NCBI GenBank assembly: GCA_030522415.1
Contig: CM060107.1
Location: 24,804,571-24,868,570 of the forward strand
From: Channallabes apus
Taxonomy: Eukaryota; Chordata; Actinopteri; Siluriformes; Clariidae
DNA: 64,000 nucleotides
Reading direction: 5' to 3'
The notes beneath the pieces are model-generated. The model made no database searches. It had not been told where the DNA came from and saw only the letters and a program-made list of their open reading frames with translations. Of this stretch, positions 10,078-21,489 are shown one piece after another (the stretch's first letter is position 1; each line of letters begins with the position of its first letter). Made by a program: the position numbers and the translations under genes.

Positions 10078-11469
10078 ACACTGAACCTAATAACTGGTTG
10101 GGCCACCCTTAGCAGCAATAACTGCAATCAAGCGTTTGCGATAACTTGCAACGAGTCTTTTTTTGGCCCACTCATCTTTGCAGAATTGTTGTAATTCAGC
10201 TTTATTTGCGGGTTTTCTAGCATGAACTGCCTTTTTAAGGTTATGCCACAACATCTCAATAGGATACAGGTCAGGACTTTGACTAGGCCACTCCAAAGTC
10301 TTCATTTTGTTTTTCTTCAGCCATTCAGAGGTGGATTTGCTGGTGTGTTTTGGGTCATTGTCCTGCTGCAGCACCCAAGATCGCTTCAGCTTGAGTTGAT
10401 GAACAGATGGCCGGACATTCTCCTTCAGGATTTTTTGGTAGACAGTAGAATTCATGGTTCCATCTATCACAGCAAGCCTTCCAGGTCCTGAAGCAGCAAA
10501 ACAACCCCAGACAATCACACTACCACCCCCATATTTTACTGTTGGCATGATGTTCTTTATCTGAAATGCTGTGTTACTTTTACGCCAGATGTAACGGGAC
10601 ACGCACCTTCCAAAAAGTTAAACTTTTGTCTCGTCGGTCCACAAGGTATTTTCCCAAAAGTCTTGGCAATCATTGAGATGTTTTTTAGCAAAATTGAGAT
10701 GAGCCTTAATGTTCTTTTTGCTTAAAAGTGGTTTGCGCCTTGGAAATCTGCCATACAGGCCGTTTTTGCCCAGTCTCTTTCTTATGGTGGAGTCGTGAAC
10801 ACTGACCTTAATTGAGGCAAGTGAGGCCTGCAGTTCTTTAGATGTTGTCCTGGGGTCTTTTGTGGCCTCTCGGATGAGTTGTCTCTGCGCTCTTGGGGTA
10901 ATTTTGGTCGGTCGGCCACTCCTGGGAAGGTTCACCACTGTTCCATGTTTTTGCCATTTGTGGATAATGGCTCTCACTGTGGTTCGCTGGAGTCCCAAAG
11001 CTTTAGAAATGGCTTTATAACCTTTACCAGACTGATAGATCTCAATTACTTTTGTTCTCATTTGTTCCTGAATTTCTTTGGATCTTGGCATGATGTCTAG
11101 CTTTTCAGGTGCTTTTGGTCTACTTCTCTGTGTCAGGTAGCTCCTCTTTAAGTGATTTCTTGATTGAAACAGGTGTGGCAGTAATCAGGCCTGGGGGTGA
11201 CTACAGAAATTGAACTCAGGTGTGATAAACCACAGTTAGGTTATTTTTTAACAAGGGGGGCAATCACTTTTTCACACAGGGCCATGTAGATTTGGATTTT
11301 TTTTCTCCCTTAATAACGTAAACCTTCATTTAAAAACTGCATTTTGTGTTCAATTTTGTTATCTTTGACTAATAGGTAACGGTTTTTGATGAGCAGAAAC
11401 ATTTAAGTGTGACAAACATGCAAAAGAATAAGAAATCAGGAAGGGGGCAAATAGTTTTTCACACCACTG
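9869..11469 (-). mobile_element. Complete Tc1-like transposon (copy A) in the L1 3' UTR
   Basis: Termini CAGTGGTGTGAAAAACTATT at 9869 and its complement ending at 11469 are flanked by TA (9867-9868, 11470-11471). Terminal inverted repeats extend about 200 bp and enclose one transposase gene on the minus strand. Copy C at 37754 is nearly identical. Confidence 0.92.
10087..11091 (-). pseudogene. Tc1-like transposase, one premature stop and a small deletion
   Basis: The start codon at 11091 opens MPRSKEIQEQMRTKVIEIY, the N-terminal paired-like helix-turn-helix. A GRPTK AT-hook-like motif and the catalytic core follow: WTDETK (first Asp), QQDNDPKH (second Asp) and PDLYPIEMLW (Glu, DD34E spacing). 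A TAA directly after DETKV (about 10618) ends the frame where copy C has GAA, and five codons near the C-terminus (PPERC in copy C) are deleted. In the family this enzyme excises and reinserts the element at TA sites. All three catalytic residues are present, so inactivation is recent. Confidence 0.9.
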
Positions 11470-11514
11470 TATATGCCTAAAACTTTGGCTAGAACAGTCT
11501 GAGAGCCAGTGTCC

Positions 11515-13060
11515 CTATGATTTGTCAAAGTAAAGATTCCATTTTTGCCATCTTTTGATATATAAATCTACCTTCAAACGAATCACACCAGTCATATGTT
11601 CCAATGTCCTTATTTCCTGGATTACATCAAGCCATTGTTGCTGTTTAGGTGAATCAGGCTTGTACCAGTTTCTGGTTATGGTTTTCCTTGCTGCTGTAAG
11701 GAGTATTTTTACTAGGTATCGGTCCTCCTGAAGTGTAACCAGTGAAATATGACCCAAGTACAAGACAACACATGAAAATGGGACCTCATATCCAAGTACC
11801 TTTGTTAGGGTTAAATGTACATTTTTCCAAAATGGCATCAGTTTTTCACAACTCCAAAAAATGTGTGTATGGTGAGCTTCTAAGCAGCCACATTGTCTCC
11901 AACATTGTTGGGGTGTAGAAGAAGCGTTACTGCTGATTTTAGGTGTAATAAAGAATCGTACTAGATTCTTCCAATTGAATACCCTCAGTTGTTGTGAGCT
12001 AGTGGAGGAGTGTTGAGCTTCACACATATCAAACCATACATCTGGTAGAATTTCTACATTTAATTCTTTTTCCCACCTTGATTTACTGTAAGGTATAATG
12101 TTGAGTTGGCCTTGCTTTCCATAATACTTACGTAAAACATGGAGATTATTTTTGTACATTTACTATTTGGTTTGTATGCATTCATCATAATCTTCACAAC
12201 TGGATTGATTTCGTGTGTAGTTTACATTTTTATTTCTCTGTTAAAGTAATCTCTCAATGGTATATACTTAAACAAGTCCCGATTAATAAGAGAAAATTTT
12301 TCTTTGAGTGTTTGGAAAGTCCGTAATTCCTCATTTTCCACTACTGTACATATTGCTCTAATGCCTTTTGTTGCCCATTGCTTGAATGTGGCATAATTTT
12401 CACCTGGTTTAAATTGACTGTCAAAGGCAATCCATCGAAGTAGTTTTTGATCCTTGCCTAATTTAGTTTGTCTAGCAAATTCAAACCAAAACTCCACTGC
12501 TCCAGAGGTTATTGAGTCCATTGGACTTTTGACTACTGAGGGGATTTCATTTTCTCCAAGGACTGACTGTATCTGATAACCCACCATACAGTATATGTCT
12601 CGATTTCCTTCCATCTAGCAAAATTATTGTTCTTACACCAAAGAAAAAGGGGACAGAACTAGGCTGCATAAAAGTAATCTTTGAGATTCGGCAGTGCCAG
12701 TCCTCCTTCATGCTTGGCCAACTGGAGTGTTGTGTATCTTATTCTGGGCTTTTTTCCATCCCAAATAAACCTGGAAATAAGTTTATCCCAAATTATGAAT
12801 TGGTATCTAGGTATCTCTACTGGCAAAGGTTGAAATATATATAGCAATCTAGGTAATATATTTGTTTTGATGACGTTTTACTGACAAAATCTAATGGGTA
12901 GGTAGACCATCGTTCCACATCGCTTATAATATTCTGGTTAATCACATTATAGTTTGCACCATACAGGCTACGCAGATTTTTTGTAATAATCACCCCTAGA
13001 TATTTTATTTCTTCCGTATTCCATCTTAAATTATATTTACAGGCATAAATAATAAATATT
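11515..13060 (-). pseudogene. L1 ORF2 thumb and C-terminal cysteine-rich region
   Basis: After the inserted inverted duplication, the L1 frame resumes with RWNTEEIKYLGVIIT and LFIWDGKKP-like sequence (SRFIWDGKKPRIRY). It runs through three segments to a stop at 11515. A CWRQCGC...HTHIFWSC pattern is the cysteine/histidine motif near the end of L1 ORF2. Frame changes at about 12850 and 12220 and a stop region at about 12620-12660 break it. Confidence 0.8.
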
Positions 13061-13072
13061 AAATATTATATA

Positions 13073-13411
13073 TGTCAGGTAGCTCCTAATTAAATGAATT
13101 CTTGATTGAAACAGGTGTGGCAGTAATTAGGCCTGGGGGTGACTACAGAAATTGATCTCAGGTGTGATAAACCACAGTTAAGTTATTTTTCAACAAAGAG
13201 GGGCCATCACTTTTTCACACAGGGCCATGTAGTTTTGGATTCTTTTTCTCCCTAAATAATAAAACCCCTCATTTAAAAACTGCATTTTGTGTTTACTTGT
13301 GTTATCTTTGACTAATAGTTAAATGTGTTTGATGATCAGAAACATTTTGTGTGACAAACATGCAAAAGAATAAGAAATCAGGAGGGGGGCAAATAGTTTT
13401 TCACACCACTG
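13073..13411 (-). mobile_element. 5' end fragment of a Tc1-like element (copy B)
   Basis: The fragment covers the 5' UTR and terminal repeat of the copy A/C family, ending at TA (13412-13413). The transposase is absent. Its terminal repeat is more like the 3' repeat of copy A than its 5' repeat, which fits formation by an inverted duplication. Confidence 0.7.
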
Positions 13412-14087
13412 TATGTCAATTGTACCTATTCTCTTATACCCAGTTGTCTTTCTCTTTTGTGCGCACCATGTTTTTACTTTTTACAGTATTCTCACCACAG
13501 GCTCTGTTCTTATGTGTTTAAGAAATTAATTTTGATCATTTACTTGTCCCCCCCCCCCTTTTTTTGTGTAAATTTTTTCTCTCACTCCTTAGACTTTTGT
13601 TTGTTTATTGAAATGGCATGTCATTTCTGACTCAAATTAACCTTTTCTGTTAATTGGATAATTGTATTTGATTGTAACGATACTAAAAAAGCAATAAAAA
13701 TTATAGTGGAAAAAAAAAGAAAAGACTCGTAACAGAGCAGTGTTTCTATGTAGAGCTAGGAGAAAGAGTGATGTGTGTGTGTGTGTGTGGAACGTTGTCC
13801 AATTGACACACGCGCACACAAACACAAATAGCAGGCTGACAGAGTGAAAATGGATTTTTAACTTCTCTAATAAGACTTGCCTTTGCTTTATTAATCACGC
13901 GCGCTGTACACACACGCATACAGACACAAAATAAAATATGTTTTTTACGTGCACACACTTGGTCACAGTGTTATAGTAAACAGTACAGGCATGCACAGAT
14001 GTTGATTATACCAGTAAGAGACGCGCACTAAGACCCAGCACAGGAGACGATTACCCACAGCAGCACAAGAGAGAGAATCGTTGGCTC
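13199..14087 (-). repeat. Right arm of the inverted repeat, inserted in L1 ORF2
   Basis: It is the inverted counterpart of 9215-10077, with about 20 extra bases near 13742 and a longer (TG)n at 13770-13788. It includes the L1 3' UTR, A-tail and the L1's own flanking DNA, so it is a copy of the insertion junction and not a second L1 insertion. Confidence 0.85.
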
Positions 14088-15491
14088 CGATTTCCTCAGA
14101 AGGTTTATAATTAAATGACAAAAGTTGTGTCTTCGCAATATTTAGTTTGTAACCAGCAAAGGAGTTAAATTCTTCAAGGATTTCCATTAGTGCTGGAAGA
14201 GAGGCTTCTGGGTTTGCCAAATAGATCAAGACATCATCCGCAAATAAACTAATTAGGTGTTCTTTACGGTATGTCCTATTGTAATGCCTTGTATTTGTTC
14301 ATGTTGTCGAATTGTCTGGGCCAGGGGTTCAATATAAACAGCAAACAAAGTGGGATTGAGGCAGCAACCCTGTCTAGTCCCCCTTTGTAAGCTAAACGTT
14401 GGAGATAACGACCCGTTAATTTTTATTTTGGCTGTTGGTTGTTGGTAAAGTGATCTAATTATATTTACAAAATGTTTATTAAAACCGAATCTATCCAGAG
14501 TTTGATAAAGAAATTCCCAATTGACCCGATCAAAGGCCTTTTCGGCATCCAGGCTTAGTAATACTGCCGTGTTATTTTCCCTTTCTATTTTATCTATCAG
14601 ATGTAGCGTCCTCCTAATATTATCATGTGTTTGACGGTTTTTTATAAATCCAGTCTGATCCTCGTCTATTAATTCAGGAAGGATAGTCTCTAGTCTTTTT
14701 GCTATAATTGCTGTATACATCTTATAATCTACATTAAGAATTGAAATTGGCCTATAATTGCAACTAAATTCCCTATCCTTACCCTCCTTTGGAAGTACTG
14801 AGATGGTTGCCTCATTCCATGAAGGTGGAAGTTTACATTCTCTTTTAATCCAGTTAAAAGTTTTAACAGGATTGTGGCTAGTTGTTCTTTAAAAGTTTTA
14901 TACCATTCGGCAGGAAAGCCATCACTACCTGGTGTTTTAGATGTTTTTAAACTCCCAATCACTTTAATTTTTCTCTTCTAATGTGAAATCTGATGTTATG
15001 AAATCATTTAGTTTTTTGCCTATACTTGGTAAATCCAGTTCATTAAGGAAATTTCTTGTCACTTCCATTTCAGATTCAGAGGTATCCATATACAGTTGTT
15101 TATAGTAATTTAGGAAAATATCCTCTATTTTATGTGGATGATGAATTAAATAATTTGTTTGTGGGTCTCGTATCCTATGAATGGTATTCTCGACTTGCTG
15201 TTTACGCAGGCGTAGGGCAAGTAATTTGTCTGATTTAGGGCCTGATTTGTAGTATGTCTGCTTATAGAATCGAGCCTTCTTCTCAACATCTTGTTCTAAC
15301 AGGTCGTTAATCTGTTTTCTTATTTGCTGCATACGCGTTAGTAGATCTGGGTCCCTATTGGTTTTGTGTTGTTGCTCTACACTTGATAAATCTGATGTCA
15401 GGGTATTATACTCCTTAGTTCTCTTTTTTTTAAATTTTGTGCTGTTATTGCGATCGAGTTCCCCCGCATCATTGCCTTCAATGAATTTCAC
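14088..15491 (-). pseudogene. L1 ORF2 linker and reverse transcriptase, frameshifted
   Basis: The linker (15491-14964) runs into RT blocks: SKTPGSDGFPAEWYK, DQTGFIKNRQTHDNIRR, AEKAFDRVNWEFL with the first catalytic Asp, and GTRQGC. After a frame change at about 14253, FADDVLIYLANPEASL carries the catalytic Asp pair. The RT ends at LLSFNYKPSEEI (about 14088), where foreign sequence starts; the thumb continues at about 13050 and below. At least three frame breaks make it non-functional. Confidence 0.85.
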
Positions 15492-16357
15492 AATATAGAC
15501 GGGTCTACCTCTCCATTATCATTTATCGTCATATATTCTTTGATATTTAATTCTATCTGTTTTACAATTGCTTTGTTATTTAACAAACCCACATTCAGCC
15601 TCCAACTTGTCTGCCTCTTCCTACTTTCTATTTGAACTGTCAGGTACAAAGCACTGTGGTCAGAGACATCAGCTACTCCAATACTACAATCTCTCACCCT
15701 ATAACAGTCACTTCTTGGCATAAAAAAATAATCAATCCTAGAGTACGTGTGATGAGGAGCTGAATAGTGTGTGTAGTTTTTGTGAGATGGATTAATATGT
15801 CTCCAGACATCGCAGTATCCTATATCATCCCAGGCTGTGTTAATCAATTTTGATATTTTACTTAAATCTCTTTTGCTGTTAGTTGTGTCTAAATGATGGT
15901 CTAATACCACATTGAAATCTCCACCACACATACAGAAAACCTCTGCCTCCAGTACAATTACATCCATTAATGATTTGAAGAACAATTTACTAGTATTGGG
16001 TGGAGCATACACATTTACTAATGTTACTATCTCCTCTTCAATTTTACCCTTGACAATGAGATACCTCCCATCCTTTTCTTTTATTTCCTTATATGATTCA
16101 AATTTAAATTTGTTAGCGACAAGAATAGCAATCCCCCTTCTATGTGTATGTTCATATGAGTTACAGTAAATGTTTTTAAAACCAAGTCTTTTCAATTTCT
16201 CATGTTCTTGTTGAGAGAGATGAGTTTCTTGCATAAAAGTAATATCCGCTTTCACTTTTTTAAGTTTGGTCATTACCTTTGACCTTTTAATTGGGTTACC
16301 CAAACCGTTTACGTTTAAGGACATTAGCTTAACCTCAGTAGGCTGTACCATCATCAA
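15488..16357 (-). pseudogene. L1 ORF2 endonuclease domain
   Basis: The 289-codon segment has every expected AP-endonuclease motif: LNVNGLGN, QETHL (catalytic Glu), NVYAPP, GGDFNVVLD, YSRIDYFF and SDHSAL. Residue order and spacing fit an intact domain, followed by a frame change at about 15488. The enzyme would nick the target site for priming. It is the best-kept part of this L1. Confidence 0.88.
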
Positions 16358-16685
16358 GATGAGTCATTCTTACACCACAATGTTTCCACAGGCTAACCTT
16401 AAATAAAATAAACTGTAACACATTAACAAGCCAAAAACTGCTTAGAATGAGCATTATAACAGAAAAGTATAAGGACTTCCAAAGTCTGAAGAACGTTCTC
16501 CAGTTTTCAGTTAATGAGGGGGAAAACCTTTCTCCAGGAAAGGGCCCCCTCCCCAGTAGGTCTGCTACAGATTGTATCAAAATTTCAATTACGTGTGACC
16601 GATGGCATAGCCGACCTCGTTTCCCCGCCAGCCGGCGCACTTACGCTGAAAATCTTTATGCAAAGGGTCACTTTAGCATAGGTTT

Positions 16686-17726
16686 TTAAACACTGCTATG
16701 ACCATGTTCAAATTCCCGTAGGCGTTCTTTAGCTCTTCTGGCAGTGTCCACTCTCGTGGTTGATCCCACTTGCTGCCACGATGTAGCCCGCTGGAGACGA
16801 TCCAGCAGGTGGCTCTTACCGGGCGGTCTCTCGGGCACCTCCACGCTGTATCCCCGCCAACGCAGCTCCTGCGCTGCCTCCCATGCACTGCCATACACCT
16901 GCACACTGCTTTCCCAGTAGATGCGTATCCGGCTGAAAGGCTTCTGAAAGCGAATGCCCTTTTCTTTAAGAACCTTTTTAATGTTAGTGTACGCCTTGCG
17001 CTGGTGAAGAACGGTGGCTGTATAGTCGTGGTCGAAGTACAGCGGTTTCTCATCCATCATGATTTTCTTTCATCAGGCTTTTTGAATAACCATCTCCTTG
17101 GTGCTGTACTGTTGGAAGTTTACTATAATGGACCTCGGACGCGAGTTTGGGCCCGGTCTGGGCGCCCGGGCTCTGTGTGCGCATTGTATTTGCAAGTCCA
17201 CGTCGCCAAGTTCAAGTTCAACTTATCGACAAATTCCATCACCGAGCCTTGTTCAGCATTTTCTGGTACTCCGTGGATCTTGATGTTGTTTCGTCGGGCC
17301 CTTGATTCGATATCGTTCAGTCTGTCCTCTAGTTTCTGCTGACCTTTTATAGCCTGTTGGAGGGCGACGTTGGCCTCCGCACTCCATGTTTCAATGTCAT
17401 CGATCCGTGTCGCCATCTCATTAATTTTCTAGCATGTTTGCTGATAGTTGCTGGTTAACTTCTTGTTTGAACTCAAGGAATTCTTCTCTCATATCGTGTT
17501 TAATTTCATTTTTGAGTGTTTTTAAATCTTCTTTAAGTTCAGAGTTCAGTTCACTGATCTGCTTGCTTAAATTTTCAAGCCCCGTGAACACGTTCTCCGA
17601 TTCGCCTCCATGTTGTCGGTCCTCCGCTCCCCGCATGTCGTCCTCCTCGTCTAATTCTACACGTTGTGGATTGCTATTCGTTGTACTTTGCGTCCCTTTG
17701 GCTCTGCCTTTCTTTCCCCCCGTCAT
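16686..17726 (-). pseudogene. L1 ORF1 (RNA-binding chaperone), frameshifted
   Basis: Three consecutive minus-strand segments form an L1 ORF1. The first (17726-17421) is lysine/glutamate-rich with a coiled-coil-like stretch (ENLSKQISELNSELKEDL). The second (17416-17123) has RARRNNIKIHGVPENAEQG, typical of the L1 RRM domain. The third (17060-16686) has DYTATVLHQRKAYTNIKKVL and RIRIYW of the C-terminal domain. The family protein trimerises and coats L1 RNA. Small indels at about 17418 and 17125 break the frame, so no full protein is made. Confidence 0.8.
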
Positions 17727-18309
17727 ATCAATGAAGGAAAATCACTTTTTTCTGTTCAAAAATAATTACACAGGGGTAAATATAACGCCGACGTGCGAGA
17801 GCTAAGTGCTCAACCCGCCATTTTGGTCTGCAGCTAAACCGGAAGTCCTGTCATGATTCTTTTCAAAGGTAAAGTGCAGGTTAATTTGTTTTATTTTTAC
17901 ATTACAGCAGTGATTTTGTTAGTGTGTCGCCCAATCGAGTGTCATTAGAGAGATTTCTTGTTTATTTTTCCAATAGAACAGTGTTTTTGTTGTGTGCACG
18001 CGTGTGTGAAAAGAGTGGACGAAGGGTAAATTGTGTAAGACGACAAGGGGGAGAGGGGAGCTTACTTTAGACACACACACACACACACAGCACCTGCGCA
18101 CACAAACGGAAACACTTATCTGTGGGGATAAAAAAAAATTTAAAGGTAAAGTGCAGGTTAATTTGTTTTATTTTTACTTGCTATTTAAGTTATACAGCCC
18201 TTGTGTTAATTATTTTTATGTCGTTATTTTGTTTGGGCTGGCGAACGAATAATTTGAGTTTCCATTATTTCTTATAGGAAAATTCTATTTTGTTTACGAG
18301 AGTTTTGGA

Positions 18310-19092
18310 ATACGAAATTATGCACATAATCCAAGGTTCCAATGTATTATGTTTAACAGAAACCTGGATTAAAGAGAACGAGTATGTAGCTCTAAATGAA
18401 GCTCGTCCTCCTGGATACAGCTACATACACCATCGGCTAAGTGGTAGAGGAGGAGGCGTCGCAGTTATTTACAGTAATAATCTGTCTATTGTGCAAAAAC
18501 ATGGACGGAAATTTTATGCATTTGAAGTTTTATATATTAACATAAAAAGTGTAGCTACAAATATGAAGTCAGCTCAGTCGATCCCACTAATTAACATTTA
18601 CAGACCTCCAGGGCCGTACTCTGAATTTCTCTATGAATTTGCAGATTTCCTCTCAAACTTTGTCCTATAGAAATTGTATACAATTGTATATCTGTAGACA
18701 AAGTGTTAATTGCTGGAGACTTTAGTATTCATTTTGAGAATGCAGAACGCCCCCTGAAAACAGCATTTATGTCCATATTGGATGCAGTAGGAGTAAATCA
18801 GTGTGCAGTAGAACCCACTCATGAAGCAGGTCACACTTTAGATTTAATATTATCCTTCGGATTAAGGATAAGAAATATAAGCACAATTCCACAGTCTGAA
18901 GCTATCTCAGATCACTGTCTTGTCTCAATTAAAGTGTGTCATAGTAATAATGTAGGCACAGCACTGTGCTACCACATTAAACGTACATTCACATCAAATA
19001 CCACACAGAGCTTTATGAATAATCTCCTAGAGTTATCAACTTTGATTGGATCGCCATCTGACTCCACAGAACTCGATCAGGTGAATATTTAG
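18310..19092 (+). pseudogene. L2 endonuclease domain, continuation (copy 3)
   Basis: Starting at NVLCLTETWIKENEY (about 18340), two frames give LSGRGGGVAVIYSN, LINIYRPPGPYSEF, LIAGDFSIHFEN (GDF motif kept), HTLDLILS and SDHCLVSIK. It aligns with copy 2 (4440-5040) and continues the piece ending at 9085. A short insertion at about 18670-18700 shifts the frame. The motifs are better preserved than in copy 2. Confidence 0.83.
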
Positions 19093-19337
19093 AGTCAACA
19101 CACCAACATTCAGAACTAATACAATCTTTTAACATCCATGGACACTATGGACACATTCACGCACATCTACACTTACATGTTTATGTTTACATTCTGGACC
19201 ATTGCACAAAGACACGTTAATAAGGCACCTTAATATTACACTTTTTATGCATATTTGCACACCATCTTTTTTTCTCCAAATTTCTATTTTTTTTTATGTT
19301 CTAATGTACAGTATATTTCTATTTTTATGTACAGTAT

Positions 19338-19585
19338 TGTAGCGTTTTTCGACGCTAGCAGGGATCTTGGAGTACGAGTGAGCTTACTTACTCCCCAATG
19401 CAAATGGCTGGGGAGTAGTTTATTACTCTCAGCACAAGCACACATACACAGGTCAAGCACACACACATACACGCACCAGACTTGGCCGAAGCCACTAACC
19501 CAAACACCCTTCTCTCTCATGGTAGACACAGAGAAAAACCCCGCAAAGCATGACGGTCGTCAGCCGCTGGCCCGCCCACGCCACA
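19338..19585 (-). repeat. 3' LTR of the short gypsy element
   Basis: This is the 248-bp LTR adjoining the polypurine tract. It differs from the other LTR at three positions. Confidence 0.9.
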
Positions 19586-19652
19586 CTGCCCCCACCCGAG
19601 CTGTGACCGTCCCCGGTCACCATGACTCTCAGGCTTGGAGGCGTGAAGGCGA

Positions 19653-20373
19653 TCAGCGCCGGGGTCCTTTTGTGGAGAAGCACATTGTCCCGGAGGCGGT
19701 CCGGCCTCCGCAGAATTCGATGTCTCGCCGGCGTGCGGCTGGAAAGGCGCAAGACGGTCTCGGTGGAGCAACACTCGCGCCCGCCCCGCCAACCGCACCC
19801 GGTAGATGAACTCGGCGAGCTGAGCTAGTACCGTACAGGGCCCACCCAGTGAGACGTGAGCTTGGGTGAACGCCCTCTCTTCCTTCCGGAACACACCCAC
19901 ACCTGCTCACCAGCAGCAAAGCCTCGCCCCTGGCTGTGAGTGTCCACGCCCACACGCTCCACAGGTGCCCCCACCCGAAAGTCCTGCAGTGGTGCCCGCG
20001 AGCGCTGGGTGGAGCCCTTCTTTGCCGTGTAGCGGACAAAACGTTCACTGACCAGCGGCGGCGCAGGTGAAACGACTGCGGGTGATGCTCTCGGCGAGGG
20101 AGTAACTCGGCACATGCGCTCTTTACCTCGCTCGCAGTACCGATGACGTGCTTTGCTGCCCGGAGGTTCACCTGGCACGACCACCGGCGCTCGTCCGACG
20201 GCTGCTGGGGTACGCTGTCCCTCAGTCCTAGGAACGTTGCCTCGGCATCGCCGCGAAACCCCAGAGACTTCTCCGCTGTCTAGCCGTGACGGGTAGCCCT
20301 GTCCCCGGCTAGATTCACCTACCGAGGGTCCCCGAGCTGCGGGCGGTCGCTCAGCTCTTTCGCCGTGATGCAC
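19653..20373 (-). pseudogene. Integrase C-terminal (GPY/F-like) remnant
   Basis: VWVCSGRKRGRSPKLTSHWVGP followed, after a 1-base frame change near 19830, by LAQLAEFIYRVRL and VLLHRDRLAPF fits the GPY/F module at the end of gypsy integrases. Only this C-terminal module and flanking low-complexity sequence remain. The direct join to gag shows one large internal pol deletion, near 20373-20510. Confidence 0.7.
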
Positions 20374-20509
20374 CGCAGTTATGGGTTCAGCGCGCTGTGC
20401 TGTGCGTAGCGCCTCGGTGAGGGAAGCTGGTGCTGCTAACCTGATGTGCTCACGGAGCCGCGGCGGTCGGAGTCCTCGAAGAAAAGCGCAATACGCTAAC
20501 TCTTCCTGC

Positions 20510-21085
20510 TTATTGGGCTCGCATTTTGGATAACCCTCTTAAGTCCATGGCGAACGCGCCCAGTGGCTCAGACGCGCGCCGCTCGCGGACTGCCAGCTCC
20601 TCGCACGCTGCTTCTTGACGGTCACCGGCGCCGAACCGGAGGTGAAGCGACTCGCGAAGCTTTGCCCAGTCCTTCCGCTCATCGGCCCGGAGGTCTTCCA
20701 GTGCCCGGAGCGCGTCGCCCTTCAGCGAGAGTGCTCCCCTTACAGCCGTTTCCGCCGAAGACCAGCCTGCGAAGTCGGCGGCTAGCTCCACTTGGGCGAA
20801 GAACGCGTAGGGCTCGACGGCGCCGTTGTAGGAGGGAAGGCGCAGCTGCAGCACACATCGCCGGCACGGAGCTGTAGCTTGTTCCGGCACTTGCGCAGCG
20901 TCGGGCTCCATTCCGAGATCCAGTGCCGGGATCCTCATCTCGCCGCTCCGCTTTCGTCGTGCCGCTTTGTTGGCACTGATTGCGTCCGGGAGATGCTTCT
21001 TCTTCCGGAGTCGTGCTGCAACTCGGCGGCCCTCCTGAATCTTTCGCAGGTCCTCCGCCGTTCGCTCAAACTCAAAAATCTCCAT
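20510..21085 (-). pseudogene. Gag-like ORF of the short gypsy element (partial)
   Basis: The frame opens with MEIFEFERTAEDLRKIQEG just downstream of the primer-binding site. Residues ~85-190 (RLPSYNGAVEPYAFFAQVEL, then WAKLRESLHLRFG and KMRAQ) fit the retrotransposon gag/capsid pattern of Ty3/gypsy elements. Gag forms the particle that packages element RNA. The frame stops at 20510 just before sequence from the far end of pol, so the C-terminal part, protease, RT and RNase H are all deleted. Confidence 0.7.
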
Positions 21086-21102
21086 CCCATTTCTGACACC
21101 AA

Positions 21103-21350
21103 TGTAGCGTTTTTCGACGCTAGCAGGGATCTTGGAGTACGAGTGAGCTTACTTGCTCCCCAATGCAAATGGCTGGGGAGTAGTTTATTACTCTCAGCAC
21201 AAGCACACATACACAGGTCAAGCACACACACATACACGCACCCAACTTGGCCGAAGCCACTAACCCAAACACCCTTCTCTCTCATGGTAGACACAGAGAA
21301 AAACCCCGCAAAGCATGACGGTCGTCAGCCGCTGGCCCGCCCACGCCACA
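21103..21350 (-). repeat. 5' LTR of the short gypsy element
   Basis: This 248-bp LTR is followed, on the minus strand, by the tRNA-Leu-type primer-binding site at about 21084-21102. Confidence 0.9.
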
Positions 21351-21489
21351 GTATATTTGTATTTTTATTTCTATTTTTATCCTAGTGAAATACAATTTTC
21401 TATTGTATTTCTTGTATGTTCTATTGTATTGTATTGTATATCGTACTGTGTATCACTGTGTATGTGACAAATAAAATTTGAATGTGAAA

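Larger units (their letters stand above)
9562..17847 (-). mobile_element. Full-length L1-clade LINE, antisense, with target-site duplications
   Basis: In minus-strand order: 5' UTR (17727-17847), ORF1 (17726-16686), ORF2 (16357-11515) and a 3' UTR ending in an A-rich tail at 9562-9580. The flanks CTGTCACGAGTCTTTTC (9545-9561) and CTGTCATGATTCTTTTC (17848-17864) are a 17-bp target duplication with two changes, both explainable as old CpG decay. Two later insertions interrupt it: a complete Tc1 in the 3' UTR (9869-11469) and a ~1-kb inverted duplication in ORF2 (about 13065-14087). Confidence 0.88.
9091..18330. mobile_element. TIR DNA transposon inserted in L2 copy 3, now split by an L1
   Basis: The right end (18230-18330) reads ...TAATCCAAGGTTCCAATGTA, which resembles fish TA-targeting mariner-like termini. 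The left half is 9091-9561 and the right half 17865-18330. The left terminus is not clear, probably eroded. A 40-bp stretch (AAAGGTAAAGTGCAGGTTAA...) occurs twice in the right half (17865 and 18143). No transposase of its own is visible. The L1 at 9562-17847 is inserted in its middle. Confidence 0.5.
19338..21350 (-). mobile_element. Short Ty3/gypsy-type LTR retrotransposon, internally deleted
   Basis: Two 248-bp direct repeats (19338-19585, 21103-21350) begin TG and end CA. They differ at only three positions and are flanked by GTAT (19334-19337, 21351-21354). On the minus strand the 5' LTR is followed by TTGGTGTCAGAAATGGGAT, a primer-binding site matching the 3' end of tRNA-Leu with one mismatch. 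A GGGTGGGGGCAG purine tract precedes the 3' LTR. The 1.5-kb interior has gag and the end of integrase only. It is strikingly GC- and CpG-rich against AT-rich surroundings. Confidence 0.9.
19093..21489 (+). mobile_element. 5'-truncated LINE 3' end (Rex1/CR1-like), split by an LTR element
   Basis: The left part (19093-19337) and right part (21351-21489) form one AT-rich 3' UTR, ending in GTGACAAATAAAATTTGAA. This 3' end is common in fish non-LTR elements. It sits between L2 endonuclease and L2 linker codons. Clade is uncertain. Confidence 0.55.

Noticed and set aside
16770..17342. 190-codon plus-strand frame
   Set aside because: It is antisense to the L1 ORF1 coding region, whose motifs are recognisable. 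The plus-strand translation has no family resemblance.
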